The position numbers were made by a program, and so were the translations under genes. The notes beneath the pieces are model-generated. The model made no database searches. It was not told the DNA's origin and saw only the letters and a list, made by a program, of their open reading frames with translations. From contig NZ_JAEDAH010000041.1 in assembly GCF_020320395.1 (NCBI RefSeq), positions 16,850-80,849 of the forward strand: 64,000 nt of DNA. The letters are read 5' to 3'. This stretch comes from Thalassolituus marinus (GTDB lineage Bacteria; Pseudomonadota; Gammaproteobacteria; Pseudomonadales; Oceanobacteraceae). Below, piece after piece: positions 26,583-35,455 of this stretch (the stretch's first letter is position 1; every line of letters starts with the position of its first letter).

Positions 26583-26616
26583 CCGCTGAAAACGGGCCTT
26601 CCTCCGTTTTCAGCGG
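26583..26616 (-). other. Perfect 13-bp hairpin between the ureohydrolase gene and the third potF
   Basis: CCGCTGAAAACGG (26583-26595) and CCGTTTTCAGCGG (26604-26616) flank an 8-base loop. There is no real T-run after it on the minus strand (ACATTAATAT), so it may be a weak terminator of the ureohydrolase gene or a structured leader of potF. The rest of this 191-base gap shows no gene. Confidence 0.6.
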
Positions 26617-26701
26617 TCAGAGCGATGAACAACAAGAACCAGAATACGCATCAATGCATGTTCAATACGCCGTCTGATTCCTGTTCGACAAAGCCCCGAT
26701 A

Positions 26702-27643
26702 TCAGCGACTGGCGGCCAGTGCGTAAAGAAACTCCAGCGCCAGCGTGGCACCGGCCAGAGAGGTAATTTCTGCATGGTCATAGGCTGGCGCAACTTCCAC
26801 CACATCCATACCTTTCAGATTCAGCCCCTGCAAACCGCGAATCACTTTCAGTGCGAAATCACTGGTAAGGCCAGCCAGTACCGGCGTTCCTGTACCCGGA
26901 GCAAACGCCGGGTCCAGTGCATCAATATCAAAGCTGACATACACCGGCTTATCACCAACGCGTTGCTTAATACGTTCCAGCGTTCCGGCCCATCCCAGGT
27001 CATTGGCTTGCGCCGCATCAATGACTTCGAACGGATGGTTCTCAGTTTCATAGGCGGTACGAATACCAATCTGAATGGAATGCTCTGTATCGAGCAGACC
27101 TTCCTGCACCGCGTGATGAAACAGCGTACCGTGATCGTAAGCGCTGCCACCGTCATAGGTGTCGGTATGAGCATCAAAATGCACCAGCGCCAGCGGGCCG
27201 TGCTTTGCTGCTACCTCGCGAATGACCGGCAGCGCGATAAAATGATCACCGCCAAATACCAGTGATGTTTTACCGCTGCCAACAATGGCTCGTACGGCCG
27301 CCTGCAGGTTGTCGACCATGGTTTGTGGTTCACCATGTTTAAAATCGACGTTGCCGGCATCTTCTACTTTCAGACGATCGTCCAGGGCAAAATCCCACGG
27401 CCAGCGCGCGCCTTCCCACACCAGGTTGGCAGACGCTGCTCGTACACCCGCAGGCCCGAAACGCGCCCCCGGGCGACCGGAGGTTGCCATGTCAAACGGT
27501 ACCCCCAGCACAATGACGTCAGCGTCACTGTTGCTGATATCACGGGTTACCGGACACTGCATAAAGGTCATGCCCAGACCGGCGTAAATCGCCAGATCAG
27601 CATTGGCGGTAACGCTGTTACCGCCGGAATCTGCGCCACTCAT
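26702..27643 (-). CDS. speB: Agmatinase/guanidinobutyrase-family ureohydrolase
   Basis: This is a Mn2+-dependent ureohydrolase of 313 residues that would split agmatine to putrescine and urea, or 4-guanidinobutyrate to GABA and urea. Metal ligands are clear: GGDH with His134, FDAHTD at 156-161, and SFDIDALDP near 240. The GSGRPGA-type loop reads ATSGRPGARFGP. ATG 27643 follows AGGAGCAAG. It is divergent from a LysR regulator, an arrangement seen for guanidinobutyrase (GbuA/GpuA) genes, and lies among GABA-yielding pathways; the true substrate cannot be told from sequence, so the symbol marks the family only. Confidence 0.85.
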   Translation of the reverse strand: MSGADSGGNSVTANADLAIYAGLGMTFMQCPVTRDISNSDADVIVLGVPFDMATSGRPGARFGPAGVRAASANLVWEGARWPWDFALDDRLKVEDAGNVDFKHGEPQTMVDNLQAAVRAIVGSGKTSLVFGGDHFIALPVIREVAAKHGPLALVHFDAHTDTYDGGSAYDHGTLFHHAVQEGLLDTEHSIQIGIRTAYETENHPFEVIDAAQANDLGWAGTLERIKQRVGDKPVYVSFDIDALDPAFAPGTGTPVLAGLTSDFALKVIRGLQGLNLKGMDVVEVAPAYDHAEITSLAGATLALEFLYALAASR

Positions 27644-27734
27644 ATTCTTGCTCCTGATTGATCAGAAATGATTCATTACAAAGCAGACTAACCCCTGCCC
27701 ATGAATGAGTAAAATGAATAGTATGTGTGCTTAA

Positions 27735-27749
27735 ATGCATAGCATGCAT
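27735..27749. promoter_or_regulatory. Palindrome at the ureohydrolase/LysR promoter
   Basis: ATGCAT, AGC, ATGCAT forms a short perfect dyad 16 bases before the lysR start. The surrounding A+T-rich stretch also holds repeated ATGAAT words. It could be part of a LysR autoregulatory site; support is weak. Confidence 0.35.
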
Positions 27750-27764
27750 ACCATGGAGACCAAT

Positions 27765-28667
27765 ATGTCGCCTGCGAATTTTGATCTTAATCTGCTCCGG
27801 GTATTCGAAGCTCTGGTGTCCGAATCCCATGTCACCCGTGCCAGTGAGCGTCTGTTTCTCAGTCAGTCCGCCACCAGCCATGCGCTGAATCGTCTGCGTG
27901 AACAACTTAACGACCCGATTCTGATTCGTTGTGGCAGTGGCTTACAGCCTACGCCGCGCGCGTTGTCGATGCTGGCCGATGTGCGTCACATTCTGCGCCG
28001 GGTCGATAACACCCTGAATCAGCCGACAGAGTTTGACCCGACCACCAGCGAGCGCCACTTTACCCTCGCCGTCACCGATTTTTTTGAAGCTGTTATGTTT
28101 CCAACATTAATGCAGCAACTGGCCGACTCGGCTCCGGGGGTTGTGATCAATCTGGAAATGATTGGTCCGGCGGCGTCCATGCAGGATCTGGAAGACGGCC
28201 GGGTGGATATGGTGGTTGGCATCGACAGCAGTGTCAGCCTGCCCGCTCACCTGATGCGCGAGCCCTGGCTCAGCGAACGCCCGGCTTGTCTTGCCGGCAG
28301 TCGCTTCACCGATATTCCCGACAGTCTGACACTGCGTCAGTACCTGGCGCTCCCTCACGTCACCATGCTTGATCAGACCGACAGCAGCACCACAGGTATT
28401 GATCGCTGGCTGGCCGGGCGCAAACAGAAGCGTCAGCATTGTGCACAGATGATTAATTATCTGGCAGCGGCGCGTCTGGTCAGTCAACGCCGGGCGCTTC
28501 TGACGCTACCGCAACGGATGGCAGAATTATTCTGCGACTGGCTGCCGGTAACCATGGTGAAAGCACCAGCCGCCATTCCCAGCTGGGATATGTCACTGGT
28601 GGTGCATCCACTGCAACAACAGGACAGCGGCATTCGCTGGCTGAAGGACAAAATTAAGGCCTGCTGA
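27765..28667 (+). CDS. LysR-family transcriptional regulator of the ureohydrolase gene
   Basis: The protein has 300 residues from ATG 27765, preceded by GGAG; several upstream in-frame ATGs lie in a repetitive ATGCAT stretch and lack ribosome sites. The N-terminal winged helix-turn-helix is at about 5-65 (LLRVFEALVSESHVTRASER, then LFLSQSATSHALNRLREQL). A substrate-binding-type effector domain follows from about residue 90. It is divergent from the agmatinase-family gene, so it probably activates that gene in response to its guanidino substrate. Confidence 0.92.
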   Translation: MSPANFDLNLLRVFEALVSESHVTRASERLFLSQSATSHALNRLREQLNDPILIRCGSGLQPTPRALSMLADVRHILRRVDNTLNQPTEFDPTTSERHFTLAVTDFFEAVMFPTLMQQLADSAPGVVINLEMIGPAASMQDLEDGRVDMVVGIDSSVSLPAHLMREPWLSERPACLAGSRFTDIPDSLTLRQYLALPHVTMLDQTDSSTTGIDRWLAGRKQKRQHCAQMINYLAAARLVSQRRALLTLPQRMAELFCDWLPVTMVKAPAAIPSWDMSLVVHPLQQQDSGIRWLKDKIKAC

Positions 28668-28683
28668 ATGCAGGCCTTAATTT
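28651..28683. terminator. Bidirectional terminator overlapping the lysR 3' end
   Basis: A perfect 14-bp stem, AAATTAAGGCCTGC (28651-28664) and GCAGGCCTTAATTT (28670-28683), flanks TGAAT. It includes the last codons and stop of lysR and lies 20 bases from the stop of the convergent puuB-like gene. Confidence 0.8.
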
Positions 28684-28702
28684 GTGATCATAGCGAACCG
28701 GC

Positions 28703-29992
28703 TCAGATACCGAGCTTATCGCGCATGTCGTAATAGAAAGCACCCATTGCGGTGTAAGGTACACGCAGCAGACGACCACCCGGGAACGGATACTGCGGCA
28801 AACTGGCAAACACATCGAAGCGTTCCGCCTGCCCCTGAATCGCACTGGCAATCAGTTCACCCGCCAGGTGAGTCGAGGTTACACCATGACCACTGTAGCC
28901 CTGAGCATAATAAATATTGCTGCCAATACGACCGAACTGCGGTAAACGCATTAACGTCAGCAGGAAGTTACCGGTCCAGGCGTAATCCACTTTCACGTCT
29001 TTTAATTGCGGGAACGTTTTCAGCATTTTCGGACGGATCAGCGATTCAATTTTTCCTGGTTCACGTGCACCGTAGGTCACACCACCACCGTAAATCAGAC
29101 GACCATCGCCACTGATACGGTAATAGTCGAGCAGGTAGTTACTGTCCTCGACACAGTAATCCTGTGGTAACAGCTCACGCTGCAATTCTTCACTCAGCGG
29201 CTCGGTGGTAATCACCTGAGTTCCGCAGGGCATGGATTTCTGCGTCAGCTCCGGCAGCTGATCACCAATACCATTCAGGTAAGCATTCCCCGCCACCACG
29301 ACATAACTGGCTGTCACTTCACCCTGAGCAGTTTTAACAACGGCTTTTTCGCCCTGCTGGACAAAGGTCACCGGTGAGTTTTCAAATATTTTTCCGCCCA
29401 GTTTTTCGATTGCATCGGCTTCACCCAGAGTCAGATTGAGCGGGTGAATATGGCCACCGCTTTTATCCAGCAGTGCACCGGTGTAACGCTCAGTGCCAAT
29501 GTATTTCTTAACCTCGTCGGCACTCAGTAATTCCAGCTGGTCGTTGCCGTATTTTTCCCACAGCGCTTTGTGGTGCTGCAGGCCACGGAATTGTTTGTTA
29601 TTACACGAGGCAAAAATACCGCCGTCTTTCAGGTCACACTGAATATCGTGATCCTTCACCAGACGGCGAATGATTTTGCCGCCCTCAAAGGCCATGGATC
29701 CCATCGCATCCGCAGTACGCTTACCGTAGTGACGTTCGATGAAATCCATATCACGACTGTAGCTGTGAACAATCTGACCGCCATTGCGACCGGAAGCGCC
29801 AAAGCCAATACGGCTGCCTTCCAGTACCACCACGGAAAAACCGCGCTCAGCCAGATGCAGCGCCGTCGACAGGCCGGTAAAACCAGCACCCACCACGCAC
29901 ACATCTGCTTGCAGTGATTCAGTCAGAGAAGGGCGGGCATCCTTACGGTTGGCGGATGCCGCGTAATAAGAAGCAGGGTATTGGCTTTGCAT
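28703..29992 (-). CDS. FAD-dependent gamma-glutamylputrescine oxidoreductase-like protein, second copy
   Basis: This is a DAO-family flavoprotein of 429 residues from ATG 29992 (AGGATAC upstream); a longer frame to 30064 is unlikely. GAGFTGLSTALHLAERG is at 35-51, IGFGASGRNGGQIVHSYS near 63-80, and GYSGHGVTSTHLAG near residue 370. Architecture and length match the copy at 8964-10247 but the sequences are well separated, so they are old paralogues, perhaps specialised for different gamma-glutamyl amines. It has no ligase gene beside it. Downstream it meets lysR at a shared terminator. Confidence 0.87.
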   Translation of the reverse strand: MQSQYPASYYAASANRKDARPSLTESLQADVCVVGAGFTGLSTALHLAERGFSVVVLEGSRIGFGASGRNGGQIVHSYSRDMDFIERHYGKRTADAMGSMAFEGGKIIRRLVKDHDIQCDLKDGGIFASCNNKQFRGLQHHKALWEKYGNDQLELLSADEVKKYIGTERYTGALLDKSGGHIHPLNLTLGEADAIEKLGGKIFENSPVTFVQQGEKAVVKTAQGEVTASYVVVAGNAYLNGIGDQLPELTQKSMPCGTQVITTEPLSEELQRELLPQDYCVEDSNYLLDYYRISGDGRLIYGGGVTYGAREPGKIESLIRPKMLKTFPQLKDVKVDYAWTGNFLLTLMRLPQFGRIGSNIYYAQGYSGHGVTSTHLAGELIASAIQGQAERFDVFASLPQYPFPGGRLLRVPYTAMGAFYYDMRDKLGI

Positions 29993-30096
29993 TGACGTAT
30001 CCTGTAATCCCGGCACAGCGGCCTGTATACGCTCACAATAGGCGACTGTGCACAGCGCCGCCATACCCTCTGAGAGATAGTTTCTGCGTAAGCGGT

Positions 30097-30651
30097 TTAC
30101 AACTGTACAGGTAATTGCAGGTAGTGCCGATAAATGTAATCGCGATGGCCAACGATCACGTTATCCAGCGCCGCGGCCACCCCGGGAGTCAGACTTTCAA
30201 ATACCTTACGCACCACCGGATTCATAGCACACAGGGATTCATCCAGCGGCTTCAGATAGGCAAGAAAACAGGCACTGTAGATATCCGCTGCGCTCAGCGA
30301 GTCACCGCACAAGTAGGGTACGCCGCGCGCCTGCTGTTGACGCAGTTGCTGTGCCAGCTGTGCCAGGCGGCTGATCACTTCGCCTTCATAACCGCCAGCC
30401 TGCTGTTCATCGTAACCGTACTTGGCTGCCAGATACTGCGCCACCGGTTGCGGAAACCCACCCGCCTGCTGCGCCATACCCAGTGCCACAGCCTGCAGGC
30501 GACGATACCAGCCCAGACCACCGGGATCGGCCAGTAACCGACACCAGTCGAACACTGCGGCGCGAGCATCCTCGTCGGCTGGCAGCAAGGACTCCCCTGT
30601 TCCGTGGTCTTCACAGAACTGCAGAATATCGAACCAGCCACTGATACAAAC
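30097..30651 (-). pseudogene. Truncated glutathione S-transferase-like gene
   Basis: The frame encodes only the C-terminal helical domain of a GST-like protein: SLLPADEDARAAVFDWCRLL, then a central helix bundle and CGDSLSAADIYSACFLAYLK, the GST_C N-capping/hydrophobic-staple region. The N-terminal thioredoxin fold that binds glutathione is absent; the frame closes at 30685-30687 and there is no ATG, only a TTG at 30588. The stretch SGWFDILQFCEDHGTG just before looks like the end of the missing domain. I read it as a gene whose first 65-70 codons were deleted. A coding-like tail on the opposite strand abuts the break (30645-30707). Confidence 0.6.
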
Positions 30652-30707
30652 AGCGCGACTACGCCCTGCTGCGCGACTGGCTGCTCAGGCTGTTCGCCAG
30701 TCTGTAA

Positions 30708-31622
30708 TCACCCGGCCTGCAGACAACGGCTGAACAAGGCCACGGCATCAGCGTTGCGCGGCTGTCGCCGGTGAATTGCTTCATAGGTGTTGGTATAGCG
30801 ATAACGCTCTGCCAGCACTGGCTGCAGGCGGTCTTCATACCCCCAGCTACGCACCATATGTACCGGCAACATGCCGAGGTAGTGGCCGGTCAGAATCAGT
30901 GCCGCGCGTGCCTCCTGATGATGGGCCCGCGCCTGGCGCTGCCATAAGCGCACATCTTCCGACATTTCCCGACCCGGCATCAGCCGCGGCGACTCAACAA
31001 AGCGGTATTGCTGCAGTTCTTCCGCCTGAATAGCGCTGCGTCCGTACAAAGGATGACCCTGCGCACAGTAGAGTTGCATTTGCTCATCGAACAGGCGCAG
31101 TGTCTGTAATTCCGCGAATGCCTGCGTCAGCACCGTTACCCCAAGGTCGGCTTTTTTATCCACAACCGCGCTGGTAACGTCATCGGACGAGAGGGTGATG
31201 ATATTCACCTCAACATCCGGCGCCTGCTCACTGAAACGGCGCAGTGCTCGCACGATCACCGAATCCGGCCCGCCCGGCAAATGCTCGGCAAAAGCCAGAT
31301 TCAGCTGGCCAAGGAGGCGCTGATGGGAATGGTTAACCCGGCTGCGAAACTGATCCACCGCCGAGAACAGTTCTGCGCTGGCGTCATACACCACTCGCCC
31401 CTGACTGGTCAGAGCAAAACCGCCGCGGCCGCGCTCACACAGGCGCATGTCGAGACGGCTTTCCAGTTCCGCGATGTAATTGGAAATGGTGGAGTTGGCG
31501 AGGTTCAGGCGCAGCTCGGCGGCACTGATGCCACCGGCTTCCACCACCGCACGAAAGACGCGCAACAGGCGCAGATCAAGGTCAGACAAAGGGCCGGGCA
31601 AAGCGGCTTTACGGCGTCCCAT
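30708..31622 (-). CDS. LysR-family transcriptional regulator, divergent from gabD
   Basis: The protein has 304 residues; ATG 31622 is preceded by GGAG. The helix-turn-helix is at about 18-75: LRLLRVFRAVVEAGGISAAE, then LRLNLANSTISNYIAELESR. The effector-binding domain follows from about residue 100 (LGQLNLAFAEHLPGGPDSVI). It is divergent from gabD and an omega-aminotransferase gene, so it probably controls them in response to GABA or a related omega-amino acid. A perfect 24-base dyad between the two start codons fits a LysR recognition site. Confidence 0.92.
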   Translation of the reverse strand: MGRRKAALPGPLSDLDLRLLRVFRAVVEAGGISAAELRLNLANSTISNYIAELESRLDMRLCERGRGGFALTSQGRVVYDASAELFSAVDQFRSRVNHSHQRLLGQLNLAFAEHLPGGPDSVIVRALRRFSEQAPDVEVNIITLSSDDVTSAVVDKKADLGVTVLTQAFAELQTLRLFDEQMQLYCAQGHPLYGRSAIQAEELQQYRFVESPRLMPGREMSEDVRLWQRQARAHHQEARAALILTGHYLGMLPVHMVRSWGYEDRLQPVLAERYRYTNTYEAIHRRQPRNADAVALFSRCLQAG

Positions 31623-31644
31623 ACAGGCTCCGGACAGGATACGT

Positions 31645-31668
31645 TTACATTTGCATATTCAAATGTAA
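31645..31668. promoter_or_regulatory. Candidate LysR operator between lysR and gabD
   Basis: Perfect inverted repeat: TTACATTTG, six bases (CATATT), CAAATGTAA. It lies 22 bases from the lysR start and about 70 bases before gabD. The inner part fits the T-N11-A rule for LysR-type regulators. Confidence 0.7.
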
Positions 31669-31737
31669 GAAACTGAAAGTAATTATATTAGCCAAAGATT
31701 CCCAGAGCTATGCTGATTGGCAACTAAGGAGATTTTC

Positions 31738-33198
31738 ATGCAACTGAACGACCGCGGATTATTGCAGACACAGGGGTTTATCAACGGCCAGTGGTGCGCT
31801 GCCGCCAGTGGCAAAACCTTTGCTGTCATCAACCCGGCGACCGGCGAACAGCTGGCCCAAGTGGCTGATATGGGCGCCGATGAAACCGCACAAGCCATCA
31901 AGGTTGCCGAACAGGCACAGATTGAATGGCGCGCGCGCAGCGCCAAAGAACGCTGCGCCATCCTTGAACGCTGGTACGATCTGATGATGGCAGCACAGGA
32001 AGATCTGGCCATTCTGATGACCGCCGAACAGGGTAAACCGCTGGCCGAATCGCGCGGTGAAGTAGGCTATGGAGCCTCTTTCCTTAAGTGGTTTGCCGAA
32101 GAAGGCAAGCGCGTGTACGGCGACATTATTCCGCAAACCCCCGATCGTCGCGGCCTGGTAATCAAACAGCCAATCGGGGTGGTGGCTGCCATCACCCCCT
32201 GGAATTTCCCCAACGCCATGATTACCCGCAAAGTGGCTCCGGCGCTGGCCGTGGGCTGCAGCGTGGTACTGAAACCGGCAGCCGAAACACCACTATCGGC
32301 GCTGGCCATTGCCGAGCTGGGCAAACGCGCCGGTCTGCCGGAGGGTGTATTCAATGTCATTACCGGCACCGACGCCCCCGCCATTGGCAACACCATGACC
32401 AGCAGCCCGATTGTGCGCAAGCTGACCTTCACTGGTTCAACGCCGGTGGGCAAGTTACTGATGAAACAGTGTGCCGATACGGTGAAACGTACGTCGATGG
32501 AGCTGGGCGGAAATGCGCCGGTTATTGTGTTTGACGATGCCGATCTGGACCGAGCCGTGGATGGCGCGATTGCCGCCAAGTACCGTAACTCCGGCCAGAC
32601 CTGCATCTGCTCCAACCGCATGCTGGTACAGGCCGGTATCTACGATGCCTTCGTCGCTAAATTCGCCGAGAAAGTGAAGCACTTTAACGTTGGTAACGGC
32701 CTGCTCGACGGTACCACCCACGGCCCGTTAATTACCGTTAAGGCGGTTAATGAAGTACATGCCAAAGTGATGGATGCCGTCGCTGGCGGCGCCAAAGTGG
32801 TGATCGGCGGTCAGCCGGGTGATCAGGGCGAACACTTTTACCAGCCGACGGTACTGACCGATGTGCACAGCGGCATGCGCGTGTTCCGCGAAGAAATCTT
32901 TGGCCCGGTAGCACCGGTGTTTAAGTTCGAAAGCGAAGAACAAGCCATCGCCATGGCCAACGATACCGAGTTTGGTCTGGCGTCGTATCTGTACAGCGAA
33001 AACATGGGACGTATTTTCCGCGTCAGCGAAGCGCTGGAGTACGGCATGGTCGGCGTTAACGAAACCGCCATCAGTTCGGAAGTGATTCCGTTCGGCGGCG
33101 TGAAGGAATCCGGTCAGGGACGCGAAGGTTCAAAGTACGGCCTCGATGATTATCTGGAAACCAAATACATCTGCCTGGGCGGCATGAACCGCGCTTAA
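31738..33198 (+). CDS. gabD: NAD(P)-dependent succinate-semialdehyde dehydrogenase
   Basis: This aldehyde dehydrogenase oxidises succinate semialdehyde to succinate, the last step of GABA use. ATG 31738 follows AAGGAG and gives 486 residues (E. coli GabD 482). The general base is in MELGGNAP near Glu254 and the nucleophile in NSGQTCICSNR near Cys288, the same numbering as GabD; PWNFPNAMITRK and FGGVKESGQGREG are also typical. It precedes an omega-aminotransferase by 56 bases. It is the only aldehyde dehydrogenase in the window, so it, or an enzyme elsewhere, must also handle aldehydes made by the puuB-like and SpuC enzymes. Confidence 0.94.
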   Translation: MQLNDRGLLQTQGFINGQWCAAASGKTFAVINPATGEQLAQVADMGADETAQAIKVAEQAQIEWRARSAKERCAILERWYDLMMAAQEDLAILMTAEQGKPLAESRGEVGYGASFLKWFAEEGKRVYGDIIPQTPDRRGLVIKQPIGVVAAITPWNFPNAMITRKVAPALAVGCSVVLKPAAETPLSALAIAELGKRAGLPEGVFNVITGTDAPAIGNTMTSSPIVRKLTFTGSTPVGKLLMKQCADTVKRTSMELGGNAPVIVFDDADLDRAVDGAIAAKYRNSGQTCICSNRMLVQAGIYDAFVAKFAEKVKHFNVGNGLLDGTTHGPLITVKAVNEVHAKVMDAVAGGAKVVIGGQPGDQGEHFYQPTVLTDVHSGMRVFREEIFGPVAPVFKFESEEQAIAMANDTEFGLASYLYSENMGRIFRVSEALEYGMVGVNETAISSEVIPFGGVKESGQGREGSKYGLDDYLETKYICLGGMNRA

Positions 33199-33254
33199 GC
33201 AGACACCAAAGCGCTGACATCTGGTCGGCGCTTTAACAAGCAGAGCATTACTCT

Positions 33255-34592
33255 ATGAGCACCATTATTTATCCAACCAGCAACCTGAAAACCGGCGAAA
33301 CCCTGAGTATCGCCCGTGGCGAAGGTGTGTACGTATACGACGACCAGGGTAACAAATATCTGGAGGGCATGGCCGGGCTGTGGTGTACCTCGCTGGGCTA
33401 CAACCACCCGGAGCTGATCGAAGCCGCCACCCAGCAGCTGCACAACCTATCGTACTCACATATGTTCGGCGGCAAGACGCATCAGGTCGGCAAGGATCTG
33501 GCCGAGAAAATCCGCAGCATGGTGCCGGTGGATGATGCGCATATCTTTTTCGGTAACTCCGGCAGCGATGCCAACGATACCCAGATCAAGCTGCTGCGTT
33601 ACTACTTCAATGCCATCGGCAAACCGGAGAAGCGCAAGATCATTGCACGCAAGCGCTCCTACCACGGCATCACCGTAGCCTCGGCCTGTCTGACCGGGCT
33701 GGAAGTGAACCACACCAACTTTGATCTGCCGGTGGAAGCACTGGGCATCATCCGCACCGATGCGCCCTACTACCTGCGCGAAAAGCTGGCCGGCGAAAGC
33801 GAAGCACAGTTTGTCGACCGTATCGTCGGCAATCTGGAAAAGCAGATTATCGCCGAAGGTCCGGAAACCATCGCCGCCTTTATTGCCGAGCCGATTACCG
33901 GCGCCAGCGGTGTGATCATTCCGCCTGCCGGTTACTACGAGAAGGTGCAGGCGCTGCTGACTAAATACGACATCTTCTTCTGGGCCGACGAAGTGATCAC
34001 CGGCTTCGGCCGCACCGGGAACGATTTCGGCTGCACCACCATGGGCATCAAGCCGGACATGATGAGTCTGGCCAAGCAGTTATCGTCCGCCTACCTGCCA
34101 ATCAGCGCGGCAGTGGTGAAAGGTGGTATCTACCAGGCCATGATTGAGCCCAGTAACCAGCTCGGTGTGTTCGGCCACGGTTACACCTACTCCGGCCACC
34201 CTGTGGCCTGTGCCGTGTCACTGAAGACTCTGGAGATCTATCAGCGCGATGAGATCTTCGCCCGCGCCGCCAGCAACGGTGAATACCTGCAAGCCGGCCT
34301 GCAGCAGTTTGCTGATCACCCACTGGTCGGTGAAGTGCGCGGTCGCGGCCTGATTGCTGCCGTCGACCTTCATAACCGCGCCAGCGACGAAGCCTTCCCG
34401 GCGACGGTACCCTACCGCCTGCAGCAGGCTTGCCAGGATCACGGGCTGATTCTGCGCGCCGTTGGCGGCACTGCCATCGCTTTCTGCCCGCCGCTGATCA
34501 TCAGCCGTGAACAGATTGACGAACTGCTCGGCAAGTTCGCTCGCGCACTGGATGACACCCTGCAATGGGCCACCCAGCAAGGGCTGATCTGA
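33255..34592 (+). CDS. Class III omega-aminotransferase, probably GABA/omega-amino acid-pyruvate type
   Basis: This PLP enzyme of 445 residues carries the full class III set: LEGMAGLWCTSLGYNHPELI near 36-55, FFGNSGSDANDTQIK near 95, the SYHGIT segment near 135, DEVITGFGRTG near 245, and the PLP lysine in SLAKQLSSAYLP near 274. The pattern is that of GABA- or beta-alanine-pyruvate aminotransferases rather than 2-oxoglutarate-dependent GabT. Sitting directly after gabD, it would turn GABA into the succinate semialdehyde that GabD consumes. An imperfect hairpin lies in the short gap between the two genes. The amine preference is inferred. Confidence 0.87.
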   Translation: MSTIIYPTSNLKTGETLSIARGEGVYVYDDQGNKYLEGMAGLWCTSLGYNHPELIEAATQQLHNLSYSHMFGGKTHQVGKDLAEKIRSMVPVDDAHIFFGNSGSDANDTQIKLLRYYFNAIGKPEKRKIIARKRSYHGITVASACLTGLEVNHTNFDLPVEALGIIRTDAPYYLREKLAGESEAQFVDRIVGNLEKQIIAEGPETIAAFIAEPITGASGVIIPPAGYYEKVQALLTKYDIFFWADEVITGFGRTGNDFGCTTMGIKPDMMSLAKQLSSAYLPISAAVVKGGIYQAMIEPSNQLGVFGHGYTYSGHPVACAVSLKTLEIYQRDEIFARAASNGEYLQAGLQQFADHPLVGEVRGRGLIAAVDLHNRASDEAFPATVPYRLQQACQDHGLILRAVGGTAIAFCPPLIISREQIDELLGKFARALDDTLQWATQQGLI

Positions 34593-34717
34593 TTCCCTGC
34601 CCGGCGGCGGCCTGCGGGCTGCCGCAATTTCCCTCCCGTAAGCTTCCTCCTGCTTAAGAACTACCCGAACCCCGGCCCATGCGGTATCCTGCGGCCTCAA
34701 CCAAGCGGGGAGTTATT

Positions 34718-35098
34718 ATGAGCAGCTGGCTTGATGCCGTGAAATGGGACGCCGATGGTCTGGTCCCGGCTATCGCTCAGGATCACAAAACCGGGCGTAT
34801 TCTGATGATGGCCTGGATGAATCGCGAAGCACTGCAACTGACGGTGCAGGAAAACCGTGCCATTTACTATTCACGCTCGCGCCAGAAACTGTGGCGTAAG
34901 GGCGAAGAATCCGGCCACGTACAGACGCTGCATGAAGTCCGCCTCGATTGCGATGCCGACGTTATTGTCCTGCAGGTTGAACAGATAGGCGGTATTGCCT
35001 GTCATACCGGCCGTGAGTCATGCTTCTATCGCGTGTACGAAAACGGCGAATGGGTTACCGTAGACGCGGTACTGAAAGACCCGAAAGAGATTTACTGA
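34718..35098 (+). CDS. hisI: Phosphoribosyl-AMP cyclohydrolase
   Basis: This is the third step of histidine synthesis, opening the adenine ring of PR-AMP. The protein has 126 residues from ATG 34718 (GGGGAG upstream). Family motifs are visible: [11 protein letters not shown] near 29, [18 protein letters not shown] near 50-67, and the zinc-binding CDAD and [11 protein letters not shown]. It is a single-function HisI, not the HisIE fusion of enterics; hisE follows after 17 bases, as in pseudomonads. Confidence 0.96.
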   Translation: MSSWLDAVKWDADGLVPAIAQDHKTGRILMMAWMNREALQLTVQENRAIYYSRSRQKLWRKGEESGHVQTLHEVRLDCDADVIVLQVEQIGGIACHTGRESCFYRVYENGEWVTVDAVLKDPKEIY

Positions 35099-35115
35099 GA
35101 CGGAAACCAAACGCT

Positions 35116-35448
35116 ATGAGCGATGTACTGTCCGCACTGGGTGACATTCTGGAAGAGCGCAAAGGCGCAGCGCCGGACTCATCCTACGTTGCCAGCCTGT
35201 ACCACAAAGGCCTGAACAAGATTCTGGAAAAAGTCGGCGAAGAAGCCACCGAGACCATTCTTGCCGCCAAGGATGCAGAAACCAGCGGCGATAACAAAGA
35301 TGTGATATATGAGACTGCCGACCTGTGGTTTCACAGCCTGGTGGCTCTGGCCAAACTGGGCGAGCGCCCGGAAGCGGTTATTAATGAACTGGCCCGTCGC
35401 TTCGATATGAGCGGGCTGGAAGAAAAAGCATCACGAAGCAAGAAGTAA
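35116..35448 (+). CDS. hisE: Phosphoribosyl-ATP pyrophosphatase
   Basis: This all-alpha MazG-like enzyme of 110 residues removes pyrophosphate from PR-ATP, the second step of histidine synthesis. Motifs: [15 protein letters not shown] near 44-58, the Mg2+-binding glutamate cluster, and [13 protein letters not shown] near 70. It follows hisI and is followed seven bases later by the HIT protein gene. Confidence 0.96.
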   Translation: MSDVLSALGDILEERKGAAPDSSYVASLYHKGLNKILEKVGEEATETILAAKDAETSGDNKDVIYETADLWFHSLVALAKLGERPEAVINELARRFDMSGLEEKASRSKK

Positions 35449-35455
35449 TCAACCT

